From contig NC_079209.1 in the NCBI RefSeq assembly GCF_026745355.1, positions 26,501,763 to 26,565,762 on the forward strand: 64,000 bases of DNA. The letters run 5' to 3'. Of the stretch, positions 31,601 through 44,161 are shown in pieces (the first letter of the stretch is position 1; each line of letters starts with the position of its first letter). This stretch comes from Beta vulgaris subsp. vulgaris. Its lineage: Eukaryota; Streptophyta; Magnoliopsida; Caryophyllales; Amaranthaceae. The notes beneath the pieces are model-generated. The model was not told the origin of the DNA. It saw only the letters and a program-made list of their open reading frames with translations, and made no database searches. The position numbers were made by a program, and so were the translations under genes.

Positions 31601-34600
31601 TTCTGATCAGAAGAGTAGACGTGACTCCTTTCTCTTATTTCATCTAATGATTTCCCGCTTTGTTTTTCGCTCAAGCTCATAATATCACATATCGATACGA
31701 TCCTTATGCATTGTAGCTTCTTTCCATGTGCTCCTAATCCCGAAGTTTAGCTAATCATACTCCAGATATGTCCTCAATGCCTGAAATTCATCAAACAAGA
31801 AAACATATCGAATAGGAGTAGAATAACATAACTTAAGAATACAATGCAATAATGAACCTAAATATGAATCTAAATGCTCTAAAATGAAACCTAAATATGC
31901 ACCTAAAGTTATATATATATTGACTTATTAAAGTCCCCTAAGCTACACCATTATTTGTCCCCAAACAATAAGACATAGACACGGGAAAAGTAAGACAACC
32001 TACAATATAGGACTACAATAGAGCTAAACACTCAACTAATAACATAAGAGATATAATCACTCCACAAACAAAACATAAAAATAATCTTGAACAAAGCTGT
32101 ATAGCATGTCGATCATGTATCACAATCGACTCTCAAATCATACCACATACCATCTCTCCCAAGCTGAATTAAACAAAACATGGCAGACCTCGCTATAGTT
32201 ATGTGCACTTAAATCTCTATGTTTTTAAGGGTTAAATAATAACTCTCAACCTAAACAAATCGACTCTGATGAAGCAATTACTTTTTAACTTTGACTTTTT
32301 GACTCACTTAATACTAAACAGTTGAATACACAATGATCAAGATGAATTGAAAGGGTTGTAATGGGGTTGGGGTTAAAAGTATCTAGGGTTATGGCTGACC
32401 ATGTGTATACTTACAATCTATCAAAATATCATCAATAGTTCAACTAATAAGATATCTAGACCACATATAAATCGTACGGTCGAGTCTTAACACTCTCAAA
32501 TTAACATATGTAGTACGGTCGCTAACATAATCAGATTTGTCAATTGGAGGCAAACCTCTAGAAGTATGATCTTGGTCAATACATAATTATTAGCAATATT
32601 TAATTAGAAAATTAATCAGATTGCAAGATTAATAATAAAAACACTAATCATTTCGAGATATCAATAACTAATCAAACCATCAATAAGTATGAATTAAATC
32701 ATAGCATCTAAACATGGATTCTCAAATCCTAGAAATAAAAACTACTCTATTATGAAATAAATAATAAAACCTAAAACGATAAAGGAAAACACAATTAAAG
32801 AAATCAATGAAGGAAGCTAATAGAATTGCTGAATTAATGAAGAATAATGAAAACTAAGGTTTACCAACTAAAAACTAGAGAGAAAAGGAAGAAAACTAAA
32901 ACTATGAATTAAAACTAAGAGAATAACGTGTAATGGGGAGGAGCGAGAAAGAGTGAAAACCTAATATAATTAATACTAGGTAACTTAATAAGGAAAGTAA
33001 GTCACAAAAATAAAATAAAAAGTCAAAATATCATTGAATGGGGCGGAATTAGTGATCCGCGCGTACAAAAACACATTCCAGCAGAAACAATCCATACTTC
33101 GGAAAGGAATAACTCCTTGAATAGAAGTCTCCTCGGGAAGTGCCACCTATCATTGAAAAGATCTTCAAGTCTAGTTTCCAAATCTGCTAGTAAGTATTAG
33201 ATTCTAAGAAACACATCAAATATTATGATTAGAAGAGTAGACGTGACTCCTTTCTCTTATTTCATCTAATGATTTCACGCTTTGTTTTCGCTCAAGCTCG
33301 TACTATCACATATGCATACGACCCTTATGCATTGTAGCTATTTTCCAAGTGCTCCTAATCATGAAGTTTAGCTAATCATACTCCAAATACGTCCTCAATG
33401 CCTGAAATTCATCAAAAACAAGAAAAGATATCGAATAAGAGTAGAGTAACATTACTTAAGAATATAATGCAATAATGAACCTAAATTAAATATGAATCTA
33501 AATTCTCTAAAATAAACCTCAATGCACCTAATGTTATATATAAATTTGCTTATCAAACTCCCCCAAGCTACACCATTGCTTGTCCCCAAGTAATAAGACA
33601 TAGACTCGGAAAAAGTAAGACAACCTACAATATAGAACTACAATAGGGCTAAACACTCAACTATTAACACATGAGATATAATCACTACACAAATCAAATA
33701 CAAAAATAATCTTAAAAAAAGCTACATAGCATGTCATGTATCACAATCGACTATCAAATCATACCACATACCATATTTCCCAAGTTGAATTAAACAAAAT
33801 ATGGCAGACCTCACTATAGTTATGTGCACTCAAATCTCTCATGTGTTTAAGGGTTAAATAATAACTCTCAAGCTAAACAAATGGACTAAGATGAAGCAAT
33901 TACTTTTTAACTTTGACTTTTTGACTCACTTAATACGGAACAATTGAATACACAATGATCAAGATGAATTTAAAGGGTTGTAATAGGGGCTGAGTTAAAA
34001 GTATCTCGGGTTATGGCTGACCATGTTTATACTTACAACCTATCAAAATATCATCAATAGTTCCATTAATAAAATATCTAGACCACATCTTAATTCTATG
34101 GTCGAGTCTTAACACAATCAATTCAACATATGTAGTACGGTCGCTAACCTCTAAAAGTATGATCTTGGTCAATACAAATAATTATTAGCAATATTTAATA
34201 AAAAAATTAATAAGATTGCAAGATTAACAATAAAAACACTAATTGATTTGAGATATCAATAACTAATCAAACCATCAATAAGTATCAATAAAATCATAGC
34301 ATATAAACATGGATTCTCAAACCCTAGAAATAAAAACTACTCTATTATGAAATAAATAATGAAACCTAAAACGATAAAGGAAAACACAACTAAAGAAATC
34401 AATGGAAGAAGCTAATAGAATCCTGAATTAATCAAGAAGAATAAAAACAAAGGTTTACCAACTAAAAACTAGAGAGAAAAGGAACAAAACAAAAACTACG
34501 AATTAAAACTAAGAGAATAACGTGTAAGGGGGGAGGAGCGAGAAAGAGTGAAAGCCTAATATAATTAATACTAGGTAACCTAATATGACTAGGAAAGTGA

Positions 34601-35915
34601 GTTACAAAAAAAAAGTGAAAATATCATTGAATGGCGCGGAATTAGTGATCCGCGCATACAAAAACACATTCCAATAGAAACAGTCCCAACTTTGGAAAGG
34701 AATAACTACTTAAATAGAAGTCTCCTCGGGAAGTGCCACCTATCATCGGAAAGATCTTCAAGTCTAGTTTCCAAATCTGCTAGAACTACTACGTTCTAAG
34801 AAATACATCAAAGTTATGATCAGAAGAGTAGACGTGATTCCTTTCTCTTATTTTCTCTAATGATTTCATGCTTTGTTTTCGCTCAAGCTCGTACTATTAC
34901 ATATCAATACGATCCTTATGCATTGTAGCTTCTTTCCAAGTGCGCCTAATCCAGAATTTTAGGTTATCATACTCTAAATACGTCCTCAATGTCTGAAATT
35001 CATCAGTATCAAGAAAACATATCGAATAGGAGTAGAATAACGAACACAACTTAAGAATATAATGCAATAATGAACCTAAATATGACTCTAAATGCTCTAA
35101 AATGAAACCTAAATGCACCTAACGTTATATATAAATTTACTTATCAAGCTCCCCCAAGCTACACCATTGATTGTCCCCAAGTAATAAGATATAAACAAGG
35201 GAAAAGTAAGACAACCTACAATATAGGACTACAACAGGGCTAAACACTCAACTATTAACACAAGAGATATAATCACTACAGAAACGAAACATCAAAATAA
35301 TCTTGAAAAAAGCTGCATAGCATGTCATGTATCGCAATCGACTCTCAAATCATACCACATACCATATCTCCCAAGTTGAAGTAAACAAAACATGGCAGAC
35401 CTCACTATAGTTATGTGCACTAAAATCTCTCATGTGTTTAAGGCTTAAATAATAACTCTCAACCTAAACAGTACAAATTGACTCAGATGAAGCAATTACT
35501 TTTTTAACTTTGACTGTTTGACTCACTTAATACTGAACAATTGAATACTTACAATCTAAACGGTTGTAATAGGTTTGGGGTTAAAAGTATCTAGGGTTAT
35601 GGCTGACCATGTTTATACTTACAATCTATCAAAATATCATCAATAGTTCAACTAATAAGATATCTAGATCACAATAAAACACTAATCTATTCGAGATATC
35701 AATAACTAATAAAACTATCAATAAGTATTAATCAAATCATAGCATAAAAACATGGATTCCCAAACCCTAGAAATAAAAACTACTCTATTATGAAATAAAT
35801 AATGAAACCTAAAACGATAAAGGAAAACAAAATTAAAGAAATCAATGAAAGAAGCTAATACAATTCCTGAATTAATGAAGAATAAAAAAAAGGTTTACCA
35901 ACTAAAAACTAGAGA
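28617..35915. repeat. tandem array of 1.6 kb non-coding units
   Basis: The anchor TATGG(C/T)T(C/G)ACCATGT-TATACTTAC recurs near 28811, 30773, 32392, 34014 and 35600. The spacings are 1962, 1619, 1622 and 1586 bases; the first falls to 1597 when the 365-bp MULE foldback and its duplication are removed. Every unit keeps the same order of blocks: GGCAAACCTCTA, CCGCGCGTACAAA, GTGCCACCTATC, CTCCCCCAAGCTACACC, GTAAGACAACCTACAATATA and GGCAGACCTCACTATAG. None encodes more than about 75 residues. The minus-strand motif GGTGTAGCTTGGGGGAG resembles non-coding parts of plant gypsy elements, so the unit may be derived from one. The region before 28811 (AGTAGGGTCGAATCCACAGA) occurs once. Confidence 0.85.
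29332..29687. mobile_element. MULE-type foldback MITE in array unit 1, 356 bp
   Basis: The left arm starts GGATTTTTTAAC and the right arm ends GTTAAAAAATCC. The arms pair over about 100 bases (AATAATACAAACTTTTG, GATTATTTTTTAATAATACA, CAAAATT-CTCCAGTAGG). The flanks AACAATAAA and AACTATAAA are a 9-bp duplication with one change. The other units lack it, so it marks unit 1 as distinct. Confidence 0.85.
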
Positions 35916-36265
35916 CAGTAGTTGAAAAATGAAGAAGGGTTGCGCTGAAAATGGCCTGTAAGGCTGCGCTTTTTGACAGCAGCCCTTTCAATAGCAGCCC
36001 TTCACTATTCAAGTAGGGTTGCGCTTGTAAAGCGCAACCCTTTTATGCTTGAAGGGCTGCGCTTGTTTAAAAAAGCGCAGTCCTTCTAAGCTTGAAGGGC
36101 TGCGCTTTTTTAAACAAGCGCAACCCTTAGAAGGGCTGCAGCCTTCAGGAGCCCTCCTTCTTAGAAGGGCTGCGCTTGTTGAAAAAGCGCAGCCCTTCTA
36201 GGAAGAAGGGTTGCGCTAGTTTACAAAAAGTGCACTGCGCTTTTTGTAAACTAGCGGAGCCCTTT
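35916..36265. repeat. CACTA terminus and subterminal hairpins, copy A
   Basis: The terminus reads CAGTAGTTGAAAAATGAAGA and replaces the uninterrupted array sequence seen at 42715-42730, which fixes the insertion point. It is followed by at least six palindromic units of the type AAGGGCTGCGCTTTTTTAAA with the complementary GCGCAACCCTT, separated by short spacers. CACTA transposases bind such subterminal repeats. The first bases are CAGTA rather than CACTA. Confidence 0.78.
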
Positions 36266-36289
36266 TTATAATTTTTTTTTGAATTTAAT

Positions 36290-36535
36290 TACCCCGGCAG
36301 CCTGCAGCCTGCACACAGCAGCCCTCCCCTCCCTTCCCTGCCCTGCCCTGCCCCTGCTCCTGCACACAGATGCCCTCCCAGCACCCAGCCCCCACTGCCC
36401 ACCCCCAGCCCACCCCCCCTGCCCAGCCCCCTGCCCACCCCCAGCCCACCCCCTGCCACACCCTGCACAGCCCCTGCACACCCATCCACAGCCCACCCAG
36501 CAGCCCCCACCACCCCACCCCCACCCAAAACCTCC
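36290..36535. repeat. C-rich tract, copy A
   Basis: A CCCTGCCC / CCCAGCCCACC-type tract with very few G on the plus strand apart from CAG. The minus strand is G-rich, with many GGG runs that could form G-quadruplexes. It lies between the last exon of the Ulp1-like gene and the subterminal hairpins. Gly- or Pro-rich open frames here are by-products. Confidence 0.75.
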
Positions 36536-36667
36536 CTTGGACAAGAAAAATGCAAATTGCAATACGATAATATATGACAAGTGGAGAAAGGTAATAATTA
36601 CCTTCAAATATATTTATAATGTAAAAATTGTACATAAATTGATATAAATACATTCGAGCTAAAATGT

Positions 36668-39600
36668 CATCTTATGCAATCATCGGTAATGTGGGATGCC
36701 AACTTATCCTGAACTTCATCTATTTCTTCTTTGGTGAAGTTCCTCAAACGTGGTGTGGAATTCAATCATTTTACCGTAGTTAGTACTTCTAAAAATGACA
36801 TATACCTTCCCGAAATTCAATCAAAATCAAAAGAAAGCCTAAAAGTCTACACACTAGTTATAATATATCTCATATAATCATGTTCAAAGAAAATTTGGGG
36901 TTAAATGACTTGATAAGTACATTTTGGGAGCGAAAAGGCCAAAATAGGCCGAAAATGGCCTTTTCGTTCCCGAAATGCAACAACAACAAATGCAAGCCTA
37001 AGAATCTACATACTAGTTATATTATGCCTCATATAATCATGTTCAAAGAGAATTTGGGTTAAATCACTTCTTAAGTACATTTTGGGAGCGAAAAGGCCAA
37101 AATAGGCCAAAATAGGCCGGAAATGGCCTTTTCGTTCCCGAAATGCAACCAACAACATATGAAGCCTAAGAATCTACATACTAGTTATATTATGCTCATA
37201 TAATCATGTTCAAAGAGAATTTGGGGTTAAATCACTTCATAAGTACATTTTGGGAGCGAAAAGGCCAAAATAGGCCGGAAATGGCCTTTTCGTTCCCGAA
37301 ATGCAACCAACAACATATGCAAGCCTAAGAATCTACATACTAGTTATATTATGCCTCATATAATCATGTTCAAAGAGAATTTGGGTTAAATCACTTCATA
37401 ACTACATTTTGGGAGCGAAAAGGCAAAATAGGCCGAAATGGTCCGAAATGCAACAAACAACAATTGGAAACCTAAAAGTTACATACTTTCGAAGATCCCA
37501 ACATCTTTGCAATGTTGACGATATCGAGCATGAACCTCATGACGTAATACCCACACGCAGTCCACCACTTGTACCGGACACTAAAATTCACCAAAGATGC
37601 AATAAATGACATGTTAGATGTGTATTATGTGTTTCTATAAAAGGATGCAAAAAATTACTCATGTTACCTCGACTAAATCCAAACAGGAGGTTTTCTTGTC
37701 GAAGTCCAGATGCAAGTAACCTCTTCATCACACTACATCAATACATTATTATAAGATTAGATGTACATTTAATATTTAATAATGTGTGCATATATAGTTT
37801 CGATTAGGCTACCTATTTAACAATGATTTGACTAGTAAGGACCGATTGTTTCTTTACGCAAAGAATCAAAGTGGTAGACTTCGTTACGTGCAAACATATT
37901 GCAATCAGTGTCCAATGGTTCCTACAACAATAAAAATGTTATTATTATCGTAGAACAACTAATAGGTCAATTTAATTAATTAAAAAGTGAGTTTAAGAAG
38001 CATACGATTCAATGTAAGGAAGAAGAATGATCTTATATCCAAGACGAGAACATGCTTCAAAGAATCCTTGAGATATGCTTTCACCTCTTTTGTTTTGTAC
38101 GCAACTGTCATCTCGTACAAGCTTGGACATAACCAACCAAACATTGGCTGACTAGATGCCTCAAATCATTGTATAATAGCCTGAATAATCATATTGATAA
38201 AATAAAACTTACTTATTATGGAAGTTATTATTGGATTGAATACTACTTAATTAAGGCAATATGTATATTTATATTATATACTAATAAAGTATTACCTCAT
38301 GAATGTTTGTATCATGGAAACATTCAACTCTTCCCAAGTAAGAATTCTTTAATATCAACCTTAGAAATGAAGGTCGATGATTCCTCAATGTAGTGGAATT
38401 GGTGGTGCGACAACTTAATCTCAATCATTGCTTCATCGTCTGCATGCTACGCACTCATGTAGCCAAAGCACGGTTGAGTAAGGCCTTGCACCACCTCCAT
38501 ATCCGTAATGAGTGGAGACTTTGCCGTAGAAACATTACTTTCTCCACTTGGGCACGTCGGCCTCCTGAGGTGAAGCTACCTTCTTTCCCTTCCTGTCGGC
38601 CTTCCCCGAACCCTAGTAATTAGTTAAATTAAAAGATATTACTGACAATCATATATAGGAACTATAAAAGAAAACTATGTATATAACTTATGTTAATCAT
38701 GTACCTGATCTGATAACCGCACCAATGCACGCGGCCATAGAATTAACTGCCAAGGATCATCATAACTGTACACCAACTCTGCATTCGGCAGCGGAAGAGG
38801 AAATGCTTCGAAACCGGGCACAATGTCTGAAACGCTGACCACATAGTGAATATCAGCGACTGGCTGGTTGTGCAATGTACCGGTCCCTAGGGGGCTGTCA
38901 GACCATAAGCACGATAATGAAACTCCATGACCATCTCCTTGATTAATAGCTCACATGGTGTCTCTTCCTTTAAAAAAAACTCTATTCATAGTTAGTCTAT
39001 GAAACAACATATATGTAAGAAATCATCATTTAAGAACAATAGTTGTGATATTAAATGATTACCGTGAACTCCGGATTGGATGAGGCTACGTAAGAACAGG
39101 TTGCATAGGAACACTGCCCTGCGGGAAAGCACCAAAAGTCGGTAAGCCCATCTGCGCCAAAACGGCGTTGAAATTCTGAGTCATCTCCGCTCTGAGCTCC
39201 TCCCGAATTGGCTTTCATAGCCTCCACATCTATGGAAGCTGTGAATTGACACTGAGGCACTGATTTTGACGTAGAGGTGTATTGATCACCATACACCTTT
39301 CTCACCCCGAGGCGGACACCTCCTACGCCCCTCACACGTCCATATGGTCCCGTCCTAGAGTCTCGTGTAAGGCATCAACTTGTCCTCTAGGAGTGAACTC
39401 ACCAGTTGCCTCCTTTTCCTTCAAGCCAATCTGCATAAGGATAAGAGAGAAATACTCGTGAGCGCACAAGTTATATTATTATGTAAACCTTATCAAAAAC
39501 TTATAATATGTACTTACAATGGCATTAGCTATCTGTTTTGTTCCGGGATCAGGATGACTCTCTGTCCCTTTGCATCAACCCCATGCATGGAACACCACCA

Positions 39601-40604
39601 ATCGAGCACTCTATCTGGTTGCCGCTGTGCAACTGTCGTCGTAGAGCTAGTGCCCGATGTCGTGGTCGACGCAATCGTGGGGTAATGGTATACATCCACG
39701 ATTCTCTGCCTGACCATACGACTGAGAACCCAGATGGTGATAGTGCTTCCTAGATTTTGCATTCGCGCTACTTTTTCTCACGAGATGCCTGAAACACACA
39801 AATATAAACAAAGGTTAGATAGGTGTTATATAATAATATTGGATCTAAAAGTATTAAATCTTAGCTAGTAAAAAATTCTTACAAGCTTCGGGTGTTGTTT
39901 TTTGTGCAACAAATGCATGCCACTCCTCAGCTGTGATATGCCTCCATATCTGATATGGAAGCTTGGAGGGCGCCTCAAATGATGTGTCCGTGAAGCCTCA
40001 GAAGAAGTGTGTTGCTCCCCCGTAGATTTCTTCTTCTTTTTCCCCGACTTTTCTCCGCTTCGTGATCCACCCCGACACTAGCTTGGCCTTGAAGTCTCGG
40101 AACCTCTGGGCAACTGCGATAGAAACACATTCTTCTTGCTTCATCATTTGGAATATTGAATTGATTCTACAAAAACGCATTTCACAAATTAGTAATATTA
40201 CATAGTATATTTAACTAAAGTGTTAAGATTCTAAACAGTATTGTACGCGAATCTTACCATAGTATCTTCCCAATCATCTTTCTTCAAAGACTCGGGGACC
40301 TCTTTCCATGAGTGGAGAATGGAGAGCTTATGCATGCAAATCCCAACTTGCATGGCATACTTTTGACGCCATTTTCCACAAGGTTGCCCCAAATGATCGT
40401 ACTCCAAAGTCATTAGGGTGGGTTTCCCTAGTGACTTTGTAGGTCCCCTTCCTTTCCTTTTTTCGTCTCCAAGTTCTTACTTGGCCTTTGTAAACCTTTT
40501 TCTTCACGGCGAGCGTTAACCAATTGCCGCCGTTCCTTTTCGTAATCGAAACACTCATCCTCGGTAGTGTGTTCCGCACTCGTATCCGTATGCACCTCCG
40601 TCAT
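36668..40604 (-). pseudogene. CACTA accessory gene: En/Spm (Ptta) domain plus Ulp1-like protease, copy A
   Basis: A multi-exon minus-strand gene. The ATG at 40604 opens MTEVHTDTSAEHTTEDEC. Exon 1 (to about 40259) holds LEYDHLGQPCGKWRQKYAMQ and ends at ATG|GTAAG. Exon 2 (about 40165-39890) has FRDFKAKLVSGWITKRRK and EEWHAFVAQKTTPEA. Exon 3 (39788-39518), exon 4 (39430-39063), exon 5 (38967-38705) and exon 6 (38612-38296) have consensus junctions. Exon 5 carries LHNQPVADIHYVVSVSD. The last part is an Ulp1-type (C48) peptidase with the Asp box VYHFDSL and the nucleophile box TCGYYVMRFMLDI near 37540. A final exon has FTKEEIDEVQDKL and a stop at 36670-36668. Ulp1 proteins process SUMO. Several one-base shifts interrupt the reading; I did not find the catalytic His. 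Confidence 0.72.
36820..37480. repeat. 160-bp iterons in an intron, copy A (4 units)
   Basis: Four units each contain TTTGGGAGCGAAAAGGCC, the palindromic core AATAGGCCGGAAATGGCCTT, TTCCCGAAATGCAACCAACA, ATACTAGTTATATTATGCCT and CATATAATCATGTTCAAAGA. GGGAGCG starts recur near 36925, 37083, 37251 and 37409. They fall in the intron between the Ulp1 nucleophile exon and the last exon. Confidence 0.88.
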
Positions 40605-40659
40605 GTCCCTGAAATTGTACAAACATACGCATTAATAAAAAAAAATTAAAAATTAAGTC

Positions 40660-41230
40660 ACTAGGAAGGGGGCAGTAGGGGGAGGGCAGTGGGGGTGTGC
40701 AGTAGGGAAGGGAAGTGGGCCTGGGAAGGGGGCCAGTGTGGGAGGAGGGGGAATTGGGCTGGAAGGGGGCAGTAGGGGAGGGGCAGCAGGGGGAGGGGCA
40801 GCAGGGGGAGGGGTGCAGTGCAGGGAGGGGGAGGGGGTCGCAGCAGGGGGAGGGAGGGTGTACTGCAGGGAGGGGGGCAGCAGGTGGAGGGTGCAGTGCA
40901 GCAGCAGTGGGAGGGGGCAGCAGGGGGAGGGGAGGGAGGGGTGCAGCAGGGGGAGGGGTGCAGTGCAGGGAGGGGAGGGGGGGGGCAGTGCAGCAGGGCT
41001 CGGGTGTAGTGCAGGGAGGGGGCAGCAGGTGGAGGGTGCAGTGCAGCAGCAGTGGGAGGGGGGCAGCAGGGGGAGGGGGGGTGCAGTGCAACAGGGGAGG
41101 GGTGCAGCAGGGAGGGGGGGTAGCAGGGGAAGGGGGAGGGGTGCAACAAGGGGAAGGGGGAGGGGGTGCAGCAAGGGGAAGGGGGCAAGCAGGGGGAGGG
41201 GGGAAGTGGGAGGGTGGGGGAGGGGTGCAT
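40660..41230. repeat. G-rich array (GGGGAGGGGCAGCAG), copy A
   Basis: About 570 bases composed of GGGGGAGGGG, GCAGCAGGGG and GTGCAGTGCAGG motifs on the plus strand, with almost no C except in GCAG. It lies just upstream (minus sense) of the accessory gene. Dozens of GGG runs within seven bases of each other give very high G-quadruplex potential. Long open frames of Pro/Leu/Cys/His or Gly/Gln/Arg composition on either strand are artefacts of the repeat. Confidence 0.88.
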
Positions 41231-41897
41231 TGGGAGCGAAAAGGCCAAAATAGGCCAAAGTAGGCCGGAAATGGCCTTTTCGTTTTCGAAATGCAACCAA
41301 CAACAAATTAAAGCCTAACAATCTACATACTAGTTATATTATACCTCATATAATGATGTTCAAAGAAAATTTGGGGTTAAATCACTTGATAAGTACATTT
41401 TTGACATTTTTTTACTCATAATCTCACATTTTCTGAAATTAAACAGAAGAGAAGAGAAACGAAACGAAAATACTAAACCCAAAACAAAAATAAGAATGAA
41501 ACGAAAATGAAAAAAAGGAACAAAAACTAATATACAAAGAGAAGTATAGAAGAAGTATACGAGAACATTAATCAAAACAAAGATGAAAATACAAGAAATT
41601 ATATACAAAGAGAAGTATAAAAGAACATTAATCAAAATAAACAAAGAGAAGTATACAAGAACATTAATCAAAACAAAGAGAAGTATACAAGAACATTAAT
41701 CAAAATATATAAACAAAGAGAAGTATACAAGAACATTATAGATCTGAAAATACAAGAACTACCTCCAAACATTAACCCAATAATGTTTAAATACATAAAA
41801 CAAAACCCTAATACATAATTTAAGGGGAAAAAAAAAATTCGGAAAAACTTAAAATGGCTATTTGGAGGCTTAAACGAACTCGGATGGCTTAAAAATC
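41230..41897. other. 5' non-coding part of the CACTA element, copy A (cut at 41898)
   Basis: One iteron (41230-41400) is followed by an A-rich stretch with repeats of AAAGAGAAGTATACAAGAAC and CATTAATCAAAA (41520-41740), probably leader or intron in minus sense. No protein recognised. It ends at the duplication junction. Confidence 0.65.
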
Positions 41898-41904
41898 CTA
41901 AACA

Positions 41905-44161
41905 CTCAACTATTAACACATGAGATATAATCACTACACAAATCAAATATAAAAATAATCTTAAAAAAAGCTACATAGCATGTCATGTATCACAATCGAC
42001 TATCAAATCATACCACATACCATATTTCCCAAGTTGAATTAAACAAAATATGGCAGACCTCACTATAGTTATGTGCACTCAAATCTCTCATGTGTTTAAG
42101 GGTTAAATAATAACTCTCAAGCTAAACAAATGGACTAAGATGAAGCAATTACTTTTTAACTTTGACTTTTTGACTCACTTAATACGGAACAATTGAATAC
42201 ACAATGATCAAGATGAATTTAAAGGGTTGTAATAGGGGCTGAGTTAAAAGTATCTCGGGTTATGGCTGACCATGTTTATACTTACAACCTATCAAAATAT
42301 CATCAATAGTTCCACTAATAAGATATCTTGACCACATGTTAATTCTATGGTCGAGTCTTAACACAATCAATTCAACATATGTAGTACGGTCGCTAACCTC
42401 TAAAAGTATGATCTTGGTCAATACAAATAATTATTAGCAATATTTAATAAAAAATTTAATAAGATTGCAAGATTAACAATAAAAACACTAATTGATTTGA
42501 GATATCAATAACTAATCAAACCATCAAAAACTATCAATAAAATCATAGCATATAAACATGGATTCTCAAACCCTAGAAATAAAAACTACTCTATTATGAA
42601 ATAAATAATGAAACCTAAAACGATAAAGGAAAACACAATTAAAGAAATCAATGGAAGAAGCTAATAGAATTCCTGAATTAATCAAGAAGAATAAAAACAA
42701 AGGTTTACCAACTAAAAACTAGAGAGAAAAGGAAGAAAACAAAAACTACGAATTAAAACTAAGAGAATAACGTGTAAGGGGGAGGAGCGAGAAAGAGTGA
42801 AAGCCTAATATAATTAATACTAGGTAGCCTAATATGACTAGGAAAGTGAGTTACAAAAAAAAAAGTGAAAATATCATTGAATGGCACGGAATTAGTGATC
42901 CGCGCATACAAAAACACATTACAATAGAAACAATCCCAACTTTGGAAAGGAATAACTACTTAAATAGAAGTCTCCTCGGGAAGTGCCACCTATCATTGGA
43001 AACATCTTCAAGTCTAGTTTCCAAATCTGCTAGAACTACTACGTTCTAAGAAACACAGCAAAGTTATGATCAGAAGAGTAGACGTGATTCATTTCTCTTA
43101 TTTTATCTAATGATTTCATGCTTTGTTTTCGCTCAAGCTCGTACTATTACATATCAATACGATCCTTATGCATTGTAGCTTCTTTCCAAGTGCGCCTAAT
43201 CCAGAAGTTTAGGTAATCATACTCCAAATACGTCCTTCATGTCTGAAATTCATCAGTATCAAGAAAACATATCGAATAGGAGTAGAATAACGAACACAAC
43301 TTAAGAATATAATGCAATAATGAACCTAAATATGACTCTAAATGCTCTAAAATGAAACCTAAATGCACCTAACGTTATATATATATTTACTTATCAAGCT
43401 CCCCCAAGCTACACCATTGATTGTCCCCAAGTAATAAGATATAGACACGGGAAAAGTAAGACAACCTACAATATAGAATTACGACAGGGCTAAACACTCA
43501 ACTATTAACACAAGAGATATAATCACTACAGAAACGAAACATCAAAATAATCTTGAAAAAAGCTGCATAGCATGTCATGTATCGCAATCGACTCTCAAAT
43601 CATACCACATACCATATCTCCCAAGTTGAAGTAAACAAAACATGGCAGACCTCACTATAGTTATGTGCACTAAAATCTCTCATGTGTTTAAGGCTTAAAT
43701 AATAACTCTCAACCTAAACAAATCGACTCAGATGAAGCAATTACTTTTTTAACTTTGACTGTTTGACTCACTTAATACTGAACAATTGAATACTTACAAT
43801 CTAAACGGTTGTAATAGGGGTTTGTTAAAAGTATCTAGGGTTATGGCTGATCATGTTTATACTTACAATCTATCAAAATATCATCAATAGTTCAACTAAT
43901 AAGATATCTAGACCACAATAAAACACTAATCTATTCGAGATATCAATAACTAATAAAATTATCAATAAGTATCAATCAAATCATAGCATAAAAACATGGA
44001 TTCCCAAACCCTAGAAATAAAAACTACTCTATTATGAAATAAATAATGAAACCTAAAACGATAAAGGAAAACAAAATTAAAGAAATCAATGAAAGAAGCT
44101 AATACAATTCCTGAATTAATGAAGAAGAATAAAAAAAGGTTTACCAACTAAAAACTAGAGA
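41905..44161. repeat. 1.6 kb array units within copy B
   Basis: Array anchors at 42263 and 43844 (1581 apart) correspond to 34014 and 35600. The block contents are the same as in the main array. Confidence 0.85.

Larger units (their letters stand above)
33649..41904. repeat. copy A of an 8.25 kb tandem duplication
   Basis: The segment from CTAAACACTCAACTATTAAC at 33649 (inside an array unit) to AAATCCTAAACA at 41904 (inside the CACTA element) is followed directly by a second copy. It contains 2.3 kb of array and the left 6.0 kb of the CACTA element. The shared junction word is CTAAACA, which is present at the start, the middle and the end of the pair. Confidence 0.88.

Noticed and set aside
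40555..41321. Long minus-strand Pro/Leu/Cys/His-rich and plus-strand Gly-rich open frames (up to 222 codons)
   Set aside because: They are produced by the G-rich repeat array, exist in all frames at once and lack any domain. The same holds for 48846-49631, 36266-36653 and 44462-44898.
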